64,000 nt of DNA from Amycolatopsis jejuensis (GTDB lineage Bacteria; Actinomycetota; Actinomycetes; Mycobacteriales; Pseudonocardiaceae), in assembly GCF_000717335.1 (NCBI RefSeq), contig NZ_JNYZ01000027.1, positions 124,001-188,000 of the forward strand, given 5' to 3'. A program made the translations under genes and the position numbers. Shown here in pieces: positions 24,891-33,637 of the stretch; the stretch's first letter is position 1; each line of letters begins with the position of its first letter. Under the pieces are notes generated by a model. That model did no database searches, was not told where the DNA came from, and saw nothing but the letters and a program-made list of their open reading frames with translations.

Positions 24891-25891
24891 GAGTCCCCCT
24901 CGTCAGAATCGCCAGGCGCCGATTCCCCCTCGGTCAGCCGGGCGAAAAGATCCTCCAGCCCAGTACGCGCCCGGGTCGCCTCGTGCACCTCGACCCCGGC
25001 CTGCACCAGCACCTGCAGGACCCGCGGCGCGGCAGTGGCGGTGAGGTCCGCGCGGATGCCGTCCGGGGTCAACCGAGCCCCGATCCGGTTCTCCCGCAAC
25101 GTTTCCACCGCCCGCTCGGCATCCGGCGTGCGGACCAGCAGCGCGGCGTTCCCCGATTCCAGCAGTTCCGTCAGCTCACCTTGCGCGACCACGTTGCCCG
25201 CCTGCAGCACCGCCACGTGCGTGCAGGTCGCCTCCACCTCGGCCAGCAGGTGCGACGAAACCACCACGGTCACGCCGTCCGCGTGCAGTTCGGCGATGAT
25301 GCGGCGGATCTCCCTGGTACCCGCCGGATCGAGACCGTTGGTGGGTTCGTCGAGCACCACCATCCGCCGCGGCACCAGCAGCGCCCCGGCCAGGCCGAGC
25401 CGCTGTTTCATGCCGAGCGAATAGCCCTTGTACCGCCTCCGCGCGGCGTCGGTGAGCCCCACGCGCTCCAGCGCGGAGTCCACCGCCGCCGGGATCACCG
25501 ACGACGCCAGCCGCGGTTCGGCCGCGGCGAACCGCAGGAGGTTGTCGCGGCCGGAGAGGAACGGGTGGAACCCGGGGCCCTCGACCAGCGCGCCGACGTC
25601 CGGCAGCGCGTGCGCGGCCTCCTCCGGCATCTTCTTGCCCAGCAGCTCGACCGACCCCTCGGTGGGCCGCACGAGCCCGAGCAGCATCCGGATCGTGGTG
25701 GTCTTGCCCGATCCGTTGGGCCCGAGCATGCCGAGCACGGCGCCCTCGGGCACGTCCAGATCGACGTGGTCCACCGCGACCGTGCTGCGGTACACCTTGC
25801 GCAGCCCGCGGGTGCGCGCGGCCAGCGGTACCGCCGGGGCGGGCACCTCGTCCGAGATGCCCGCCCCGGTTTCGACCGCGGTGCTTGTCAC
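24887..25891 (-). CDS. ABC transporter ATP-binding protein
   Basis: ABC-2 type ATPase (334 residues) with Walker A LGPNGSGKTTTIRMLLGL, signature YSLGMKQRLGLAGALL, Walker B RMVVLDEPTNGLDPAG and VVVSSHLLAEVEA. The first 30 residues form a disordered Ala/Pro leader. The GTG start overlaps the stop of the LolA-like gene; longer in-frame upstream sequence belongs to that gene. It works with the permease downstream, probably exporting a lipid, peptide or drug. Confidence 0.92.
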   Translation of the reverse strand: MTSTAVETGAGISDEVPAPAVPLAARTRGLRKVYRSTVAVDHVDLDVPEGAVLGMLGPNGSGKTTTIRMLLGLVRPTEGSVELLGKKMPEEAAHALPDVGALVEGPGFHPFLSGRDNLLRFAAAEPRLASSVIPAAVDSALERVGLTDAARRRYKGYSLGMKQRLGLAGALLVPRRMVVLDEPTNGLDPAGTREIRRIIAELHADGVTVVVSSHLLAEVEATCTHVAVLQAGNVVAQGELTELLESGNAALLVRTPDAERAVETLRENRIGARLTPDGIRADLTATAAPRVLQVLVQAGVEVHEATRARTGLEDLFARLTEGESAPGDSDEGDS

Positions 25892-26973
25892 TTCGCACCC
25901 AGGGCTTCGTACAGCACCTGCTCCGGGACCGCGCCGATGGCGAACCGGCCGTCGTCGGTCAGTACCGCGCCACCGACCTTCGTGGTGACCAGATAGCCGC
26001 TGCCCCACGCGCCGTTGACGCGCTTCGCGAAGCGGCTCAGCAGCTGCTGCGGGTCGGCGTTCTGCTTCTTCTCACCGCTCTGCGCCTGCTTCGGCTGCAG
26101 CGCGTCCGCGGGCACCTTGCCGGTGATGACGGTGTCCCAGCCGTCGCCGACGAGCTTGGTGTCCTGCTTCGCCTGCTCGGCCGTCGCCTTCGCCTTGTCG
26201 TCGACCTTCGCCTGCTTCTCGGTGACCTTCGCGCCCTTGGGCGGGGTGAAGGTGAACAGGTCCGCGGGCTGCGGCGTGAACTCGATCTTGCTGAACGACA
26301 GCTGCAACGCCGGTGCCGTGGTCCCGTTGCTCAGCACGGAAAGCCGCAGCGGCAGCCGGGTCTGCGAGTCGACCGCGACGCGGATCTCGCGCAGCAGCGT
26401 GCGCTCGCTCGGCTTCGGCGTGAGGACCAGCTCGTACGCCGGCCGGTCGGCGACCGTGGCCGTGCCGTCGACCTTCACGTTGCTGCTCTCGCGCACCTTC
26501 GCGAGGAGCTGCTTCGCCGCGGTGGCCGGGTCGGCGGTCTTGTCGGCCTCCGGACGTCCGGTGGCGACCCCCGCCGGGATGGTGGTCTTCGTCGCGGTGT
26601 TGTTCTTGGAGTTGTAGTTCCAGACGGTGGCGCCGTCGTGGATGATCGTCTCCTGGGTCGCCCCCTTGGTGAGCGACACCTTCGCCTTGCCGTTGCCGTC
26701 GGTGAACACGTGCGCCGAATCGACGTTCAGCGCGCCCGCCCCCGGAATCGCCCCGCCGACGTTCGGCAGGCCGAGGTCGTTGCTCACGGTCACCGTGCCG
26801 TCGAACGGCCCCGGCTTCGCCGTCATCACCGACTGCACCAGGTCCTCAGCGCTGACCTGCGGCAGCTTCGGCGCATCCCCCGCCGAGGCCGGCATCGCGA
26901 CCACGACCAGGCCGCCCACGCCGAGCGCGGTGCCGACCACGGCCGCGGTGATGGCCTTCTTCTTCGGATCCAT
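25888..26973 (-). CDS. LolA-like secreted protein
   Basis: A signal-anchor segment (MDPKKKAITAAVVGTALGVG then GLVVVAMPASAGDA) leads to a mature domain of the LolA/LppX-like beta-sheet fold seen in actinobacterial LolA-family proteins: repeating strands such as GKAKVSLTKGATQETIIHDG and LLREIRVAVDSQTRLPLRLS, and ADLFTFTPPKGAKV. A Lys/Gln-rich linker (about 250-310) and a second small domain follow. It is the first gene of an operon with the ABC-2 exporter, divergent from the response regulator, suggesting a secreted lipid- or signal-binding role under that two-component system. Confidence 0.78.
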   Translation of the reverse strand: MDPKKKAITAAVVGTALGVGGLVVVAMPASAGDAPKLPQVSAEDLVQSVMTAKPGPFDGTVTVSNDLGLPNVGGAIPGAGALNVDSAHVFTDGNGKAKVSLTKGATQETIIHDGATVWNYNSKNNTATKTTIPAGVATGRPEADKTADPATAAKQLLAKVRESSNVKVDGTATVADRPAYELVLTPKPSERTLLREIRVAVDSQTRLPLRLSVLSNGTTAPALQLSFSKIEFTPQPADLFTFTPPKGAKVTEKQAKVDDKAKATAEQAKQDTKLVGDGWDTVITGKVPADALQPKQAQSGEKKQNADPQQLLSRFAKRVNGAWGSGYLVTTKVGGAVLTDDGRFAIGAVPEQVLYEALGAK

Positions 26974-27119
26974 GTCGTCTCTCCCTGTGTACCCAGGCTC
27001 GGGTGTGCCCGGTCTCCCGGCACCGACGCTCCCCCGCCGACGCTGAGATACCCCTGAATGTTCTGCCCGCCGGGCTGAGATGGTGCTGAGAGTACGCGCG
27101 TCAGCTGCGCAAACCGGTC

Positions 27120-27830
27120 ATGATGAAGCTCGTGAAACCTCGGGTACTGGTGGTCGACGACGAACCGGGCGTGCGCAAGGCACTGCAACGCGGCCTGCGC
27201 GCGGAAGACATGGACGTGGTCACCGCCGCGGACGGGCCCACCGGGCTGCAGCTCGCGCGCACCGGCTCGTTCGACGTCGTGCTGCTGGACATCATGCTGC
27301 CCGGCTTGTCCGGTTACCGCGTGCTGGAGCGGCTGCGCGCGGAGAACGTCACCACGCCGGTGCTGCTCGTGTCCGCCAAGGACGGCGAAATCGACCAGGC
27401 CGACGGCCTCGACCTCGGCGCCGACGGCTACCTCGTGAAGCCGTTCTCGTTCGTCGTCCTGGTCGCGCAGGTACGGGCGGTGCTGCGCCGGGCCGGGCCG
27501 GACGCGTCGCGCGGCGCGCTGAAACTCGGTGCGCTGGAGGTCGACCGGGCGCTGCGGCAGGTCCGCTGGGACGGGCAGGAAGTACCGCTGAGCCCGCGCG
27601 AGTTCGCGTTGCTGGAGGTGCTCGTCGGCCGGGCGGGCACGGTGGTCACGAAGGACGAGCTGCTGCGTGCGGTGTGGGGTGAGGAGCAGGCGGTCACGCG
27701 GAACCTCGTCGAGGTGTACGTCGGTTACGTGCGGCGCAAGCTCGATGCGGTCGGCGCGGGATCGATCGTGCGCACCGTGCGCGGACACGGCTACCTGGCT
27801 TCGGACGACCAGCTCGACGAGGTCATGTGA
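27120..27830 (+). CDS. OmpR/PhoB-family response regulator
   Basis: Receiver domain (residues 8-118) with acidic pocket VVDDEPG, phospho-acceptor Asp57 in VVLLDIMLPG and Lys107 in GYLVKPFS, followed by a winged-helix DNA-binding domain (QEVPLSPREFALLEVLVGRA; VRRKLDAVGAGSIVRTVRGH). The ATG at 27120 is used; ATG 27123 and GTG 27132 are in frame. The stop overlaps the histidine-kinase start, so the pair is translationally coupled. The divergent LolA/ABC operon is a plausible target. Confidence 0.94.
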   Translation: MMKLVKPRVLVVDDEPGVRKALQRGLRAEDMDVVTAADGPTGLQLARTGSFDVVLLDIMLPGLSGYRVLERLRAENVTTPVLLVSAKDGEIDQADGLDLGADGYLVKPFSFVVLVAQVRAVLRRAGPDASRGALKLGALEVDRALRQVRWDGQEVPLSPREFALLEVLVGRAGTVVTKDELLRAVWGEEQAVTRNLVEVYVGYVRRKLDAVGAGSIVRTVRGHGYLASDDQLDEVM

Positions 27831-29149
27831 TCGGCTCCTTGTCGTGGTGGCGTGGCCGTTCACTGCAGGTCCGGATCACGGGGCTGGCCACCGCGATCAC
27901 CCTCGGCTGCCTGCTCGGCCTCGCCTCGCTCGCCGCGAGCCAGCTCGAACCGCTGCTCGTCAACTCCGTCGACCGGGAGCTGTCGGCTGCGCTCGGACCG
28001 GCCAGCAGCGAGGTGGCCTCAGGCGTCCCGATCAGCTCGGCGGACCCGGTTTCGGTGCGGGTACTGGACATTTCGGGCGCGCCGGTGGACGGCCGGTCCC
28101 GGCCGAAGCTGACCGACGACGAGGTCTCGCAGCTCAAGGCCGGGGTGCCGGTGCAGTCGGACGGATCGCGCTGGCGTGGCGAGGTGGTGAGCGCGCCGGA
28201 CGGCAGCCAGCGGCTGGTCGCCGCGGGTGCCGGGCTCGTCGGGTTCGGCGCGGCCGTGCATTACGGCGGGCTGTGGCTGATCCTGGTCGCGCTGATCGGG
28301 GCGCTGGTGGCCGGTTTGGCGACCTGGCTGGTGGTACGGCTTTCGCTGCGGCCGGTGGCGCGGATGCGGGGGTTGGTCCGCACGTTGCCGCCCGGGGCAC
28401 GGCTTCCGCTGCCGACGTCGCACGACGAAATGCGCGCGCTGGCCAAGGAGTTCAATGCGCTGCTGGAGCGCCAGGAAGAGGTGAGCCAGCGGTTGCGCCG
28501 GTTCACCGGGGACGCCGCGCACGAATTACGGTCGCCGGTCGCGTCGATCCGCGTACAGGCCGAGGTCGCGGTGACGAATCCGGACCCGGAACTGGCGCAG
28601 GAAACGCTTTCCGACATCCTCACCGAGGCCGAACGGCTGTCCGGCCTGCTGGACGGGCTCCTCGCGCTGGCCCGCTCCGACGCGGGCGAGGTGCCGCCCG
28701 CGGAGCCGGTCGAGGTGGTGTCGGAGGTACGCGCGGCGGTCCGGCGACTGCCGTCCGGGGCGCCGGACACGCGGGTGAGCAGCGCGATCGCGCAGGCATG
28801 GGCGTCGGCCGGGCATCAGGAGGTCGAGCTGGTGCTGGACAACCTGCTGCGCAACGCTTGCCGGTACGCGTCCGGGCAGATCGTGGTGTCAGTGCTGGCT
28901 TCGCGGTCGAAAGTGCGCGTGGTGGTGGACGACGACGGGCCGGGCATCGCGCCCGAGCACCGGAGCAAGGTGTTCGACCGGTTCTACCGGGTGTCCGACG
29001 ACCGCGCGCGTTCGTCCGGCGGCACCGGGCTGGGCCTGGCGATGGTCGCCGAGGCGGTACGACGGCGCGGTGGGCAGGTCCGCGTGGGGGAGTCACCGGA
29101 CGGCGGCGCCCGTTTCGAGGTCACCTGGCGGGCGGCTCGGGAGAGCTGA
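27827..29149 (+). CDS. Sensor histidine kinase
   Basis: A 440-residue kinase with a first membrane span at about 17-40, an extracytoplasmic sensor of about 100 residues, a second span at about 148-170 and a HAMP linker. A HisKA domain holds phospho-acceptor His232 in FTGDAAHELRSPVASI, and a HATPase domain carries N box DNLLRNACRYA, G1 DDDGPGIAPEHRSKVFDRFY and G2 GGTGLGLAMVAEAV. The GTG start overlaps the regulator's stop (GTGA). It resembles MprB/CseC-type envelope sensors, but no ligand can be inferred. Confidence 0.94.
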   Translation: MIGSLSWWRGRSLQVRITGLATAITLGCLLGLASLAASQLEPLLVNSVDRELSAALGPASSEVASGVPISSADPVSVRVLDISGAPVDGRSRPKLTDDEVSQLKAGVPVQSDGSRWRGEVVSAPDGSQRLVAAGAGLVGFGAAVHYGGLWLILVALIGALVAGLATWLVVRLSLRPVARMRGLVRTLPPGARLPLPTSHDEMRALAKEFNALLERQEEVSQRLRRFTGDAAHELRSPVASIRVQAEVAVTNPDPELAQETLSDILTEAERLSGLLDGLLALARSDAGEVPPAEPVEVVSEVRAAVRRLPSGAPDTRVSSAIAQAWASAGHQEVELVLDNLLRNACRYASGQIVVSVLASRSKVRVVVDDDGPGIAPEHRSKVFDRFYRVSDDRARSSGGTGLGLAMVAEAVRRRGGQVRVGESPDGGARFEVTWRAARES

Positions 29150-29173
29150 TCCCGGTGGGGGAGACTGAGCGCC

Positions 29174-29569
29174 ATGGACGGGGTCATCGTGGGCGCGGCG
29201 CTGGTGCGCGACGGGAAGTTGCTGGCCCAGCAGCGAGCCTGGCCGCCCCACCACGCGGGTCAGTGGGAGCTGCCGGGCGGACGCGTCGAGGAGGGCGAGA
29301 CCGAGGCCTTCGCGCTGGCCCGGGAATGCCAGGAGGAACTGGACGTCGTGGTCACCGTCGGCGGCCGGGTCGGCCCGGAAGTGCCGCTGCCGGGCGGAAA
29401 AGTGCTGCGTGTGTACTCCGCCGCACTGCTGTCCCCGGGCAACGAACCACGGGCCGTCGAGCACACCGCGCTGCGCTGGGTAGGCGAGGACGAACTGGAC
29501 GACGTCGACTGGCTCCCCGCCGACCGAATCCTCCTCCCCGCCCTGCACGCTCTGGTCAGTAGTCCGTGA
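29174..29569 (+). CDS. Nudix hydrolase (MutT-like)
   Basis: A 131-residue protein with a perfect Nudix box: GGRVEEGETEAFALARECQE followed by ELDV. The N-terminal strand VIVGAALVRDGKLLAQQRAW and WELPGG are typical of MutT-type (d)NTP pyrophosphohydrolases that remove oxidised nucleotides such as 8-oxo-dGTP. The exact substrate cannot be fixed by sequence alone. Its stop codon lies inside the left arm of an 18-bp inverted repeat shared with the convergent trpS gene end. Confidence 0.88.
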   Translation: MDGVIVGAALVRDGKLLAQQRAWPPHHAGQWELPGGRVEEGETEAFALARECQEELDVVVTVGGRVGPEVPLPGGKVLRVYSAALLSPGNEPRAVEHTALRWVGEDELDDVDWLPADRILLPALHALVSSP

Positions 29570-29616
29570 AGGGAACCATCACGGACTCAGATTCCCTCAT
29601 GGTTCCCTTCACGGAC
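29562..29616. repeat. 18-bp perfect inverted repeat at convergent gene ends
   Basis: Arm GTCCGTGAAGGGAACCAT (29562-29579) pairs perfectly with ATGGTTCCCTTCACGGAC (29599-29616) across a 19-base loop. The loop begins CACGG, so an alternative small hairpin CCGTGA...TCACGG also forms. It sits between the stops of the Nudix gene and trpS and could act as a bidirectional terminator. Related elements occur at 49617-49700 and 58505-58553. Confidence 0.92.
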
Positions 29617-29618
29617 CT

Positions 29619-30638
29619 TCAAGCAGCGCCCACCATCCGCAGCGCGGCTGACACTCGGTGCGCGCCGCGGTCGATGGCCCGTTCCGCACCTGCTTTACGC
29701 ACCCGCTCCAGCTCGGCGACATCGTCCAGCAGCGCGCGCGTTCCCTCCCGCACCGGACGCAGCTCCTCGATCACCGCGTCGGCGACGGCGTCCTTGAGCA
29801 CCCCGTACGACGGGTACTCGTCCGCCAGCTCCGCCGGATCACCTCCGGCACATGCGGCAAGAATGTCGAGCAGATTCGCGATCCCCGGCCGGTTTTCCGG
29901 GTCGTACGCAGGCACCGAACCCCCGTCCGTCCGCGCCCGCCGGACCTTCCGCCGGATCTGATCCGGCTCGTCGAGCACGAACACCACCCCGGCGGAATCG
30001 TTGGCGGACTTGGACATCTTCCGCGCAGGCTCGGCCAGGTCCTTCACCCGCGCCCCAGCAGGTGGGAGCGTCGCTTCGGGAACGGTGAACACCTCCCCGT
30101 ACGTCGAATTGAACCGGCGGGCGAGCGTGCGCGCCAGCTCGACATGCTGCCGCTGGTCCTCGCCGACCGGTACCTCGTCCGCGCCCTGCAGCAGGATGTC
30201 GGCCGCCATCAGCACCGGGTACGTGAGCAGGCTGAGCCGGACCCCGGCCTGCCCCTTCGACTTTCCATCCATGCCCCCGCCGCCACCCTCAACGGAGGCG
30301 CTGCGCGCCGCGGACTTTTCTTTGAACTGGATCATCCGCGCGGCCTCGCCGTAGGAGCAGGTGCACTCCAGGACCCAGGTCAGCGCACCCAGCTCGCGCG
30401 CCAGATCCGACTGCACGAACACCCGCTCCGGCGCGATCCCGGTCGCCACGAGCACGGCCAGCTGCTCAGTCGCCAGCGACCGCAGCTTGGCCGGGTTGTG
30501 CGCGGTCGTCATCGCGTGCAGGTCGGACACGAAGTACAGGTCGTCCGGCCCGCCGTCGGCCGCCCAGCGGCGCAGCGCGCCGAGGTGGTTGCCGAGCTGG
30601 ACGTGGCCGGACGGGGTGATGCCGGACAGCTGGACCAT
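29619..30638 (-). CDS. trpS: Tryptophanyl-tRNA synthetase
   Basis: Class I aminoacyl-tRNA synthetase (339 residues). It has the HIGH-like motif SGITPSGHVQLGNHLGAL, the tryptophan-site region LYFVSDLHAMTT, VGEDQRQHVELARTLARRFN and the KMSKS loop ARKMSKSANDSAGV. GGGAGGAACCC precedes the ATG. Upstream lies a full attenuator with a Trp-Trp leader peptide, so expression should rise when charged tRNA-Trp is scarce. In Streptomyces coelicolor the auxiliary, indolmycin-resistant TrpRS is controlled by ribosome-mediated attenuation; whether this copy is the only TrpRS of the genome cannot be seen here. Confidence 0.95.
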   Translation of the reverse strand: MVQLSGITPSGHVQLGNHLGALRRWAADGGPDDLYFVSDLHAMTTAHNPAKLRSLATEQLAVLVATGIAPERVFVQSDLARELGALTWVLECTCSYGEAARMIQFKEKSAARSASVEGGGGGMDGKSKGQAGVRLSLLTYPVLMAADILLQGADEVPVGEDQRQHVELARTLARRFNSTYGEVFTVPEATLPPAGARVKDLAEPARKMSKSANDSAGVVFVLDEPDQIRRKVRRARTDGGSVPAYDPENRPGIANLLDILAACAGGDPAELADEYPSYGVLKDAVADAVIEELRPVREGTRALLDDVAELERVRKAGAERAIDRGAHRVSAALRMVGAA

Positions 30639-30676
30639 GGGTTCCTCCCTGGACAGGAGCCCCGGGGGCAGACACG

Positions 30677-30701
30677 GAAAAGGCCGCCCACCGGGGCGGC
30701 C
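30677..30701 (-). terminator. trp attenuator terminator
   Basis: On the minus strand GGCCGCCC-CGGT-GGGCGGCC is followed by TTTTCC, an intrinsic terminator about 40 bases before the trpS start codon and after the leader-peptide stop. The left arm can alternatively pair with GGCGGCC in the 3' half of the leader coding sequence, giving an antiterminator. Confidence 0.88.
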
Positions 30702-30714
30702 GTTTGCGTGGAAA

Positions 30715-30774
30715 TCAGCGCAGAGCGTCGGGGCCGCCGAAGGGCGGCCACCACTGGATCCTCGAGATGCGCAT
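30715..30774 (-). CDS. trp leader peptide of the trpS attenuator
   Basis: A 19-residue peptide MRISRIQWWPPFGGPDALR with two adjacent Trp codons. The Trp codons lie in the 5' arm of a hairpin (GTGGCCGCC-CTTC-GGCGGCC). A ribosome stalled there for lack of Trp-tRNA would free GGCGGCC to pair with the terminator's 5' arm and let transcription continue into trpS. A TAGACT -10 element lies seven bases upstream, so the peptide is probably translated from a leaderless or very short leader. Confidence 0.85.
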   Translation of the reverse strand: MRISRIQWWPPFGGPDALR

Positions 30775-30780
30775 GCGGTG

Positions 30781-30786
30781 AGTCTA
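30781..30786 (-). promoter_or_regulatory. -10 element of the trp leader/trpS transcript
   Basis: Minus-strand TAGACT, identical to the ychF -10, is six bases from the leader ATG. A plus-strand -10-like TACCGT at 30796-30801 serves the divergent YciI gene. Confidence 0.5.
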
Positions 30787-30807
30787 ACACCCGGCTACCG
30801 TCGACCC

Positions 30808-31107
30808 ATGTTCGTCGTAGTGCTCACCTACACCGCGCCGCTCGACGAGATCGACCGCGCGCTGCCGGACCACGGCGAGTGGCTCGCGCGGCAGTACGAG
30901 GACGGTCACTTCCTCGCCTCGGGCGGGCGAAATCCCCGGGTCGGCGGCGTGATCATCACCCGCCCGATGGACCGCGGCCGCCTCGACGCCATCCTCGCCA
31001 CGGACCCGTTCGCGGTGCAGGGGCTCGCGACGTACGAGGTCATCCGTTTCTCGCCCACCCGGACCGCCCCGGAACTGCGGCTGGTGAACGAGATCCTCGA
31101 CTCGTGA
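30808..31107 (+). CDS. YciI-family protein
   Basis: A 99-residue ferredoxin-like-fold protein: MFVVVLTYTAPLDEIDRALP, then HGEWLARQYEDGHFLASGGR, then GLATYEVIRFSPTRTAPELR. The conserved His/Asp pair of YciI proteins is present (HGEW and the D of the DRGRLDAILATDPF stretch). It is probably a small-molecule-binding or degradative enzyme of unknown substrate. TACCGT at 30796-30801 places transcription start at the ATG, so the gene is likely leaderless. Confidence 0.8.
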   Translation: MFVVVLTYTAPLDEIDRALPDHGEWLARQYEDGHFLASGGRNPRVGGVIITRPMDRGRLDAILATDPFAVQGLATYEVIRFSPTRTAPELRLVNEILDS

Positions 31108-31110
31108 GGG

Positions 31111-31269
31111 TCAAGCCGCCTTCGCCAGCTGCGTCTTCGCCTTCTTCAACGCCAGCACCGGGCACTTCTTGCACCGGCTCTTCGAGCGGCAGCACTTCTT
31201 CTTGACCTTGCCCGATTTCATCAGCTTGCGCACGACGGCCCGCGGGTCGTCCGGGTGCTTCTTGCCCAC
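31111..31269 (-). CDS. Small Cys/Lys-rich protein
   Basis: A 52-residue reading frame starting at GTG (GAGGAG ribosome binding site five bases upstream): VGKKHPDDPRAVVRKLMKSG, then a lysine-rich segment with cysteines in the pattern C-C-x5-C-x2-C (KKCCRSKSRCKKCPVLALKK). The cysteines and strong positive charge suggest a small metal- and nucleic-acid-binding protein. It is convergent with the YciI gene, and an iron-box-like palindrome lies about 45 bases upstream of its start. I believe relatives occur in other actinobacteria but cannot name the family. Confidence 0.7.
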   Translation of the reverse strand: MGKKHPDDPRAVVRKLMKSGKVKKKCCRSKSRCKKCPVLALKKAKTQLAKAA

Positions 31270-31300
31270 GTGCGCTCCTCGGGTCGGGCGGGTCTCTGCT

Positions 31301-31327
31301 GACCTATTAGGTCAGGTGAGCCTAACC
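31301..31327. promoter_or_regulatory. Iron-box-like double palindrome
   Basis: GACCTATTAGGTC (part of TGACCTA-T-TAGGTCA) is joined to GGTGAGCCTAACC at 31315-31327. The second part matches the core of the DtxR/IdeR iron box (AGGTTAGSCTAACCT) with two or three mismatches. It lies between the Cys-rich gene (minus) and typA (plus), closer to the former. Confidence 0.5.
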
Positions 31328-31492
31328 GATCATGGGGCGTGGCGCTCCTCACACCGGACCGGCAGGTATCCTGGTGTGGTCCGCGTGTGGCCAGAGCCGG
31401 TCATCGAGAGCCGGTCCTGGATGTCCGGCGCCCGTTTTCCCGCTCTCCATGCGGCACCACCAGCCTTTCTTTCGACATTCAGGAGTCTTCGC

Positions 31493-33421
<1,929 letters not shown>

Positions 33422-33446
33422 CTCGGCTGACCAGGTCGTCGACAAG

Positions 33447-33479
33447 GGGCGTCTCCCATTTGCGGGAGGCGCCCTTTTT
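33447..33479 (+). terminator. Intrinsic terminator of typA
   Basis: GGGCGTCTCCC and GGGAGGCGCCC form an 11-bp stem (one G-U pair) around ATTTGC, followed by TTTTT. Confidence 0.92.
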
Positions 33480-33637
33480 CTGTGAACCGAATGGGCCGCT
33501 GAAACGTCCACTCTGTTGGCGGTATCCGCACCGGTGTCGGGAGGGGATCGCCGATATGGGAATCTCGGTGCCGGCCGTGGCCCGGGCGTGGCAGCATGTC
33601 CGCTCGGAGCCGTGGGGGAACTTTCAGGAGGACGAGC

